Below, in pieces: positions 1-4,273 of a stretch of 10,736 nucleotides of DNA. The position numbers and the translations under genes are program-made. Under the pieces are notes generated by a model, which was not told the DNA's origin, made no database searches, and worked only from the letters and a program-made list of their open reading frames with translations. The DNA comes from Streptomyces rubellomurinus (GTDB taxonomy: Bacteria; Actinomycetota; Actinomycetes; Streptomycetales; Streptomycetaceae), in NCBI RefSeq assembly GCF_000961885.1, contig NZ_JZKH01000152.1, positions 1 through 10,736 on the forward strand, given 5' to 3'. Within the stretch, counting starts at the first letter, position 1; every line of letters starts with the position of its first letter.

Positions 1-30
1 GGGGGGGAGGGGGGAGGGGGAGGGCCCGGG
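1..30 (+). other. G-run tract, potential G-quadruplex
   Basis: Four runs of 7, 6, 5 and 3 guanines are separated by single adenines (positions 1-24), and a further GGG follows at 28-30. Runs of three or more G with one-base loops are the classical intramolecular G-quadruplex pattern. The tract sits about 110 bases before the first gene on the plus strand. It is at the window edge, so its full extent is unknown, and a homopolymer-rich stretch like this is also prone to sequencing error. Confidence 0.45.
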
Positions 31-39
31 AGGTGAATA

Positions 40-55
40 TGTGACCTACCTCACG
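40..55. promoter_or_regulatory. CRP/FNR-like palindrome upstream of the reductase gene
   Basis: TGTGA, six bases, then TCACG: nine of ten fixed positions agree with the general CRP half-site pattern TGTGA-N6-TCACA. It lies 82 bases before the ATG of the reductase gene, where a regulator could act. A single short palindrome can arise by chance, and no -35/-10 pair was convincing nearby, so this is only a candidate operator. Confidence 0.25.
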
Positions 56-136
56 AGTTGCGAGCGATGATTCTCCGAGGGCCAGCCGGTCCACCCCTCG
101 CAACCCCGAACACCCCAGGAAGCCAGAGGAACACCC

Positions 137-742
137 ATGCGCATCGTGATCAACGAGTTCATCAGCCTCGACGGCGTCGTGCAGGCCCCCGGCGGCCCGC
201 AGGAGGACACCGAGGGCGGCTTCGCGCACGGTGGCTGGTCCCACCCGTTCTTCGACCCGAGCACCCTGGGCCCCTTCATCAACGACACGCTGGCCGACGC
301 CGACGCCCTGCTCTTCGGCCGCCGCACCTGGCAGACGATGGCCGCCGCCTGGCCCGGGCGCGCGGGCGACCCGTTCGCCGACCAGATGAACTCCATCAGG
401 AAGTACGTGGTCTCCGACACCCTCACCGAGGCCGACCTCACCTGGACGAACACCGCCCTCGTCCCCGGCCCGGAGGCCGCCTCCTGGGCTCGCGCGCAGC
501 GCGCGGCGGACGGCCGCGACCTGCTGGTCATGGGCAGCCCGACGCTGGTCCGCTCACTCCTGAGCGCGGACCTGGTGGACGAGCTGCGCCTCATGGTGAT
601 GCCGGTGGTGCTCGGCGGAGGCAAGACGATCTTCCCGACCGACGGCGTCCGCCGCGCCTTCGAGCTGGTCTCCTCCGAGACTGCCAAGACGGGCACCCAG
701 GTGACCACCTACCGCCGCGCCGCCGACGCCACCACCGCCTGA
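137..742 (+). CDS. Dihydrofolate reductase family protein (RibD C-terminal domain fold)
   Basis: A 201-residue single-domain protein of the DHFR/RibD-C superfamily, expected to be a soluble NADPH-dependent reductase. The visible family pattern is an N-terminal strand ending in SLDGVVQAPGG (10-20), the helix/strand LLFGRRTW (58-65), the nucleotide-binding segment around MGSPTLVRSLL (132-142), and the strand and loop DELRLMVMPVVLGGGKTIFP (148-167). Actinomycetes carry many paralogues of this group. Most have unknown substrates and are neither the folate enzyme nor the riboflavin enzyme, so no gene symbol is justified. The ATG has a GAGGA ribosome site at 126-130 with a 6-base spacer. The gene stands alone, ends at a strong hairpin, and shows the normal GC-rich codon use of the region. 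Confidence 0.93.
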   Translation: MRIVINEFISLDGVVQAPGGPQEDTEGGFAHGGWSHPFFDPSTLGPFINDTLADADALLFGRRTWQTMAAAWPGRAGDPFADQMNSIRKYVVSDTLTEADLTWTNTALVPGPEAASWARAQRAADGRDLLVMGSPTLVRSLLSADLVDELRLMVMPVVLGGGKTIFPTDGVRRAFELVSSETAKTGTQVTTYRRAADATTA

Positions 743-755
743 CGCCCACCACCCA

Positions 756-786
756 CGTAGGAAGTCGGCCTGTCCGACTTCCTACG
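756..786 (+). terminator. Hairpin terminator after the reductase gene
   Basis: A perfect 13-bp stem (756-768 with 774-786) closes a 5-base loop 13 bases after the reductase stop codon. There is no U-rich tail, which is common for actinomycete terminators. The rest of the spacer up to the next gene (787-982) is C-rich and shows nothing else recognisable apart from a weak -10-like hexamer. Confidence 0.7.
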
Positions 787-919
787 CCCGCGCCCACCCG
801 GTCCCACCTGGCCTCGCCGACCCTCCGGCGCCGACCGCGCCACCGCCGCCTCCCGGGGCCCCGCCCACGCCCACCTCCCGGCCCGACGAAATACCGGCAG
901 GCCCGGGACGGGGAGCGGG

Positions 920-925
920 CACAAT
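920..925 (+). promoter_or_regulatory. Possible -10 element for the ABC1 kinase gene
   Basis: CACAAT agrees with the sigma-70-type -10 hexamer at four of six positions and would place a transcription start near 932. No convincing -35 hexamer is seen 16-19 bases upstream. A start at 932 would allow leaderless translation from a GTG exactly there, or a short leader before the better-supported GTG at 983. Confidence 0.25.
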
Positions 926-982
926 GGCCTAGTGATGGTGGGGGCCCGTCCGGCGTCGGGGGGCCAAGGATTGGAGGCCCGG

Positions 983-2446
983 GTGAGCGATCTTCCACGC
1001 AAGGCAGTGACCCGCACGGCACGGCTCGCCGCCCTGCCGCTGGGAATAGCGGGCCGCGCCACTCTCGGCCTGGGCCGGCGCATCGGCGGCCGCTCCGCCG
1101 AGGTGGTGACGGCCGAGCTCCAGCAGGCCACCGCCGACCAGCTGTTCAAGGTCCTCGGCGAGCTCAAGGGCGGGGCGATGAAGTTCGGGCAGATCCTGTC
1201 CGTCTTCGAGGCCGCGCTGCCCGAGGAGGTCGCCGGGCCGTACCGGGCCGCGCTGACCAAGCTGCAGGACGCCGCTCCCCCGATGCCCTCCGCCACGGTG
1301 CACACCGCGCTCGCCCAGCGGCTCGGGGACGACTGGCGCAAGCTGTTCGTGGAGTTCGACGACCGCCCGGCGGCGGCCGCCTCGATCGGGCAGGTGCACC
1401 GGGCGGTTTGGCACGACGGCCGCAAGGTCGCCGTCAAGGTGCAGTACCCGGGCGCGGGCGACGCGCTGCTCGCGGACCTGAACCAACTGAGCCGGGTGGC
1501 CTGGCTGTTGGGCCCGCTGATCCCGGGTCTGGACATCAAGCCGCTGATCTCCGAGCTGCGCGAGCGGGTCTCCGAGGAGCTCGACTACGAGCTGGAGGCG
1601 CAGGCGCAGCGCCGGCACGCGGAGGAGTTCGCGGACGATCCGGAGATCGTGGTGCCGGCCGTGGTGGCGCAGGCCGACCAGGTGCTGGTCACGGAGTGGA
1701 TGGACGGCACCCCGCTGGCCGAGGTGATCGCCCGCGGCACCCAGGAGGAGCGCGACCGCGCCGGGCAGCTGCTGGTCCGGTTCCTGTTCGCCGGGCCGTC
1801 CCGGACGGGCCTGCTGCACGCTGACCCGCACCCGGGCAACTTCCGGCTGTTGAAGGACGACGGCCCGGTGTCCGGCTGGCGGTTGGGCGTGCTGGACTTC
1901 GGCACGGTGGACCGGCTGCCGGGCGGTCTGCCCGAGCCGATCGGGGTCGGGCTGCGGATGGCGCTGGACGGGGACGCGGCGGGCGTGCTGCGGATGCTAC
2001 GCAAGGAGGGCTACGTGAAGCCCTCGATCCAGTTGGACGCGGATGCGGTGCTGGACTATCTGCTGCCGATCATCGAGCCGGCTTCGGTGGACAACTTCCA
2101 CTTCACCCGGACGTGGATGCGCGCGCAGGCGGCCCGGATCGCCGATCCGCGTTCCCCCGCCTACAACCTGGCGAAGCAGTTGAACCTGCCGCCGGCCTAC
2201 CTGCTGATCCATCGGGTGACGCTGAGCACCATCGGGGTGCTGTGTCAGTTGGGTGCGCGGGCGTCGTACCGGCAGGAGCTGCTGCAGTGGCTCCCCGGCT
2301 TCGCCGCGACGCCGCCCGAGGCTCCTCCTGCCAAGGCAGCCAAGGCCGCCAAGACCACCGGGACGGCCAAGAGCCCCAAGAGCGCCGCCGGCAAGAGCGC
2401 CGCCGCCGGGACCACCGTGGCCAAGGCCCCCCGCCGCAAGGACTGA
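983..2446 (+). CDS. ABC1/AarF/UbiB-family atypical protein kinase
   Basis: A 487-residue member of the ABC1 (ADCK/UbiB) atypical kinase family. Signature elements run in order: KFGQ (67-70, the family KxGQ motif), an Ala-rich loop ending ASIGQVH (about 133-139) that replaces the usual P-loop, VAVKVQYPG with the ATP-binding lysine (149-157), EELDYE (198-203), HADPHPGNF (279-287, catalytic loop) and DFG (305-307, metal binding). The last 45 residues form an Ala/Lys/Pro-rich basic tail, probably disordered. Family members act in quinone or lipid biology; actinomycetes make menaquinone and the role here is unknown. I chose the GTG at 983 because GGAGG lies at 973-977 with a 5-base spacer and the product then begins like the mycobacterial homologue. 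An in-frame GTG at 932 would add 17 residues. The gene is next to wblC as in mycobacteria, but convergent with it. Confidence 0.95.
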   Translation: MSDLPRKAVTRTARLAALPLGIAGRATLGLGRRIGGRSAEVVTAELQQATADQLFKVLGELKGGAMKFGQILSVFEAALPEEVAGPYRAALTKLQDAAPPMPSATVHTALAQRLGDDWRKLFVEFDDRPAAAASIGQVHRAVWHDGRKVAVKVQYPGAGDALLADLNQLSRVAWLLGPLIPGLDIKPLISELRERVSEELDYELEAQAQRRHAEEFADDPEIVVPAVVAQADQVLVTEWMDGTPLAEVIARGTQEERDRAGQLLVRFLFAGPSRTGLLHADPHPGNFRLLKDDGPVSGWRLGVLDFGTVDRLPGGLPEPIGVGLRMALDGDAAGVLRMLRKEGYVKPSIQLDADAVLDYLLPIIEPASVDNFHFTRTWMRAQAARIADPRSPAYNLAKQLNLPPAYLLIHRVTLSTIGVLCQLGARASYRQELLQWLPGFAATPPEAPPAKAAKAAKTTGTAKSPKSAAGKSAAAGTTVAKAPRRKD

Positions 2447-2468
2447 TGCCTCGCCGAGGCCGCAACGA

Positions 2469-2506
2469 CCGCAGGCCGCTCCCCGCGAACGGGGGGCGGC
2501 CTGCGG
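2469..2506. terminator. Long GC hairpin between convergent genes
   Basis: Arms 2469-2479 and 2496-2506 are perfectly complementary (11 bp). The stem continues through 2480-2484 with 2491-2495 (four C-G pairs plus one wobble), leaving a 6-base loop. It begins 22 bases after the kinase stop and 62 bases past the stop of the opposing small gene, so it could end transcription from both sides. No T-run follows on either strand. Confidence 0.75.
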
Positions 2507-2560
2507 CACGACAGGGGATGGTCCTGGCGGCGGTGGCGACGGCCACCGCGCGGCGCGGGA

Positions 2561-2959
2561 CTACATCAGGGCGACGGCGAGCGCCTTGCGGGCCCGCATC
2601 GAGGCCCGCTCGGCCCGCTGCCGGAGCCTGCGGGCCCGGATGACCCGGGTGACGAGCCGTTGCTCCTCGGCCTCGTGGAGCCTGTCTTGCATATGGGCCC
2701 GGGCCAGGGATTCGTGGAGCAGTTGCATTTCGAGGGTCCTGTTCTGGATCTGGAGTTCGGTGGTCTGCTCGGCGCGGACGGTCGGATCGATGGCGGCGGG
2801 GGTCATGTCGTGGTCCTGCTCGTGGTGCGTCGTCGGGAAGGGGGCGGTGCGGGCCAGCGCGTCGGTCTTGGCGGCGGCTATCCGTACGGATCGGCGGAGG
2901 GCGGTGTCCAGCGGGGGCTGCTCTCCCCGGCGGACGGCCCTGGCGTCGGCGGGATTCAC
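2561..2959 (-). CDS. Unrecognised basic helical protein, translationally coupled to wblC
   Basis: I do not recognise this 132-residue protein. Residues about 62-128 are rich in Leu, Glu, Gln, Arg and Ala with no proline and read as a long amphipathic or coiled-coil helix. The C-terminal third is strongly basic (repeated R/K-x-R patterns), which would suit nucleic-acid or ribosome binding. There is no signal peptide or membrane segment. The GTG start overlaps the wblC stop as GTGA, with GAGG seven bases upstream, which predicts coupled translation. The codons between this GTG and a downstream ATG at 2806 have normal GC-rich third positions, so I prefer the long form. The ATG at 2806 also has AGGA seven bases upstream and would give 81 residues. 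Co-expression with wblC suggests a role in the same antibiotic or redox response, but that is inference only. Confidence 0.72.
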   Translation of the reverse strand: MNPADARAVRRGEQPPLDTALRRSVRIAAAKTDALARTAPFPTTHHEQDHDMTPAAIDPTVRAEQTTELQIQNRTLEMQLLHESLARAHMQDRLHEAEEQRLVTRVIRARRLRQRAERASMRARKALAVALM

Positions 2960-3324
2960 GCCATGACCTCGGTCTTGCGCGGGCGGCCACGCGGCCGCTT
3001 GCGGGCCACGACGACACCCTGGACGAACAGCTCGCCGCCCCAGACGCCCCACGGCTCGCGCCGCTCCAGGGCGCCGGCCAGGCAGGCCTCCTTCACGGGG
3101 CAGGTGCCGCAGAGGGACTTCGCGTACTCGACGTCGGCGGGCGTCTCGGCGAAGAAGACCTCGGGGTCGAAGGCGCGGCAGGGGATGGGGAGGCCGAGGG
3201 CCTCGGCCTGCTCGATGGAACCGAGCTGCATGGAAAGAACCTCCGGGGGGTCGGCCTGGTCGGCCTTGGTGATCTGGCTTGTCGGCGGTACGGACGGGGT
3301 GGGCGGTGTGATGACCGTGGACAC
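2956..3324 (-). CDS. wblC: WhiB-family transcriptional activator WblC/WhiB7
   Basis: A 122-residue WhiB-type Fe-S protein. Four cysteines at 49, 72, 75 and 81 (C-x22-C-x2-C-x5-C) bind the cluster. PWGVWGGE (91-98) is the WhiB turn that contacts the primary sigma factor, and KRPRGRPRK (109-117) is the AT-hook that marks the WhiB7/WblC subgroup. Family members bind sigma-A/HrdB and activate promoters with an AT-rich block beside the -35, switching on intrinsic resistance genes when translation is inhibited. The start is uncertain. The GTG at 3324 gives a full-length product but has only GAGGA 11 bases away. An internal ATG at 3231 has an ideal GGAGG with an 8-base spacer and would give 91 residues that keep all domains. 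Expression is probably controlled by the long attenuated leader upstream. The stop overlaps the start of the next gene. Confidence 0.97.
   Translation of the reverse strand: MSTVITPPTPSVPPTSQITKADQADPPEVLSMQLGSIEQAEALGLPIPCRAFDPEVFFAETPADVEYAKSLCGTCPVKEACLAGALERREPWGVWGGELFVQGVVVARKRPRGRPRKTEVMA
3239..3243 (-). promoter_or_regulatory. Strong internal ribosome binding site in wblC
   Basis: GGAGG on the minus strand lies eight bases before an in-frame ATG at 3231. This is a better ribosome site than the one serving the upstream GTG at 3324. It either marks the true start of WblC or allows a second, shorter form without the first 31 residues, all of which lie before the first cluster cysteine. 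Confidence 0.55.
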
Positions 3325-3386
3325 TGTTTGCGTCTTCCTCGTCTTCTCAGTGGTTCCGGACCAGTGGACTGGTGGTGCTGGGCCGG

Positions 3387-3402
3387 AGGCCCCGGGGGGC
3401 CT
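3387..3402 (-). other. Second hairpin in the wblC leader
   Basis: An inverted repeat with 7-base arms (3387-3393 and 3396-3402) and a very tight centre, about 20 bases downstream of the attenuator terminator and 60 bases before the wblC GTG. A further 6-base inverted repeat (3360-3365 with 3368-3373) lies closer to the start. Neither has a U-tail. They may hold the wblC ribosome site open or closed, or act as pause signals. Confidence 0.4.
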
Positions 3403-3421
3403 GGGTGGTCTTGCGTACCGG

Positions 3422-3469
3422 ACAAAACAGAAGGGCCGCGGATCCCGGTGTGACGGGTTCCGCGGCCCT
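3422..3469 (-). terminator. Intrinsic terminator (attenuator) in the wblC leader
   Basis: On the minus strand an 11-bp perfect stem (3459-3469 with 3432-3442) is extended inward by four more pairs (3454-3457 with 3444-3447) across a single mismatch. A U-rich tail, TTCTGTTTTG, follows at once. U-tailed terminators this clear are uncommon in such GC-rich genomes. It lies 24 bases after the leader ORF stop and about 100 bases before wblC, so any transcript must pass it to express wblC. This is the layout expected for uORF-controlled attenuation of whiB7/wblC. Confidence 0.9.
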
Positions 3470-3479
3470 GGAGGTACCG

Positions 3480-3498
3480 ACCTGAGGCTGGCTCAGGT
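3480..3498 (-). other. Hairpin enclosing the leader ORF stop codon
   Basis: Perfect 7-bp arms ACCTGAG and CTCAGGT flank a 5-base loop. The TGA stop of the leader ORF (3495-3493) lies inside the 5' arm. A ribosome reaching the stop codon must melt this hairpin. When no ribosome is present it can nest inside the proposed antiterminator stem (3517-3528 with 3458-3469). Confidence 0.65.
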
Positions 3499-3954
3499 TC
3501 GTTCTCTCCAGGGTTCAGGCCCGCGGAAGGCCCGCATCCGGATGGCCTCGGCGCCGATGAAGGCGGCCTTGGCCTGCTCAATCTGCTGCTCGTTCTGCTT
3601 CTGGGTGGCTCCGGCACCGATGACCTGCGCATAGCCGCCGTGCTTGGCGGCGGCTACTGCTGCCTTCGGTGCCTGGGTCGGTCGCTCGTCGCGCATCGGA
3701 CGCGACGTGCCGAACGACTCCGCCCAGTCACGGGACAGACCGGTCTCGACACTGGTGCCTTCGACGTTCCGGCCGCCCGTGACGCAGAGATCAGTGTGTC
3801 CAAGGACACTGACAGCGGGGACGACGGAGGCACCGGTGGTACCGAGACCCAGACCGGTTCCACCGAGCTCGGCGAACGCCCGCAGGCGGGCGGCGCGCAG
3901 GGAGGCGGCAACAGCGGTCTGGCCAGTCATTTTGGTGATCATGATGTTTCCCAC
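3493..3954 (-). CDS. Long leader ORF (uORF) upstream of wblC
   Basis: A 153-residue ORF with no domain that I recognise. It starts at GTG 3954 after AGGAGG with an 8-base spacer, so it should be translated well; ATG codons follow at residues 5 and 9. Third positions are only about three-quarters G or C over the first 80 codons (many GGT, GCT, AGT, GGA), clearly below the neighbouring genes, while the last third looks more typical. The product lacks membrane segments. It contains a Gly/Val/Thr-rich stretch (31-62) and a Gln/Glu/Ala-rich helical stretch (about 117-142). The stop lies 24 bases before the terminator, and codons 143-146 hold the candidate antiterminator segment. The main role is probably as a ribosome sensor for wblC attenuation. 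A function for the protein itself is possible but not shown. Confidence 0.7.
   Translation of the reverse strand: MGNIMITKMTGQTAVAASLRAARLRAFAELGGTGLGLGTTGASVVPAVSVLGHTDLCVTGGRNVEGTSVETGLSRDWAESFGTSRPMRDERPTQAPKAAVAAAKHGGYAQVIGAGATQKQNEQQIEQAKAAFIGAEAIRMRAFRGPEPWRERT
3517..3528 (-). promoter_or_regulatory. Candidate antiterminator segment in the leader ORF
   Basis: TTCCGCGGGCCT (codons 143-146 of the leader ORF) is complementary at 11 of 12 positions to AGGGCCGCGGAA, the 5' arm of the wblC terminator (3469-3458). It nearly copies the terminator's own 3' arm, so the two pairings exclude each other. Pairing here would let RNA polymerase read through to wblC. A ribosome passing over these codons would block it and favour termination. 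Confidence 0.65.
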
Positions 3955-4028
3955 TGAACTCGCCTCCTCTCGGCGTCTCGCAGAGCCTGGTCTCCCTGGC
4001 CCCGAATCTTCGGATGTCTGTCTCGGTC

Positions 4029-4070
4029 AAGCGTGTGAAGCGCGTGAAGCTGTGAAGCGTGTGAAGCTGG
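4029..4070 (-). repeat. Imperfect 9-bp tandem repeats in the wblC leader
   Basis: On the plus strand the unit AAGCGTGTG recurs head to tail at 4029-4037, 4038-4046 (one change), 4047-4054 (shortened) and 4055-4063, then a partial copy at 4064-4070. On the transcribed minus strand this reads as repeated CTTCACACG. It lies between the proposed wblC promoter and the leader ORF and is free of recognisable coding sequence. Confidence 0.75.
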
Positions 4071-4132
4071 CGGGCCCGGGGGATTCGGCACAGGTGTGAC
4101 CCGTGCGATCGAGTCCCCTTGACCGCTCCGGC

Positions 4133-4171
4133 AGGCTATTGCGCTCCCGGTACGCCGCGCAAACTATTTTT
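4133..4171 (-). promoter_or_regulatory. wblC promoter with AT-rich WhiB7-type element
   Basis: On the minus strand AAAAATA (4171-4165) stands two bases before TTGCGC (-35, 4162-4157). An 18-base spacer follows, then TAGCCT (-10, 4138-4133, fits TANNNT). An AT-rich block just upstream of the -35 is the known mark of WhiB7/WblC-activated promoters, including its own. This is the only AT-rich spot in the spacer after uvrD2. The predicted start near 4126 gives a leader of about 800 bases before wblC. Confidence 0.7.
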
Positions 4172-4183
4172 CACGGCGGGTTT

Positions 4184-4199
4184 CGCGGTGTGAACCGCG
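4184..4199 (-). terminator. Possible weak terminator after uvrD2
   Basis: CGCGGT and ACCGCG arms (six pairs) enclose a 4-base loop about 75 bases past the uvrD2 stop. There is no U-tail, and the AT-rich block that follows is better explained by the wblC promoter. Readthrough from uvrD2 into the wblC leader cannot be excluded. Confidence 0.25.
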
Positions 4200-4273
4200 G
4201 TGCTTCCCGCGGCGGGCTCCACGCGGGGTCGAAAGCCGTTCGAGCAGTCCCTCAGGACCGTGCCCGCGCCGGC

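Noticed and set aside
1041..1046. GGGAAT-like sequence as another sigma-R -35
   Set aside because: It lies inside the kinase coding sequence and no GTT follows in a sensible context upstream of a gene.
58..1824. A 588-codon plus-strand frame spanning the reductase gene, its spacer and part of the kinase
   Set aside because: Arg/Pro/Gly-rich shadow with no domain; it crosses a strong terminator hairpin and both real genes in a different frame.
2660..3634. A 324-codon plus-strand frame across wblC and its leader
   Set aside because: Opposite strand holds WhiB motifs, the coupled gene and the attenuator; the plus frame has no motif support.
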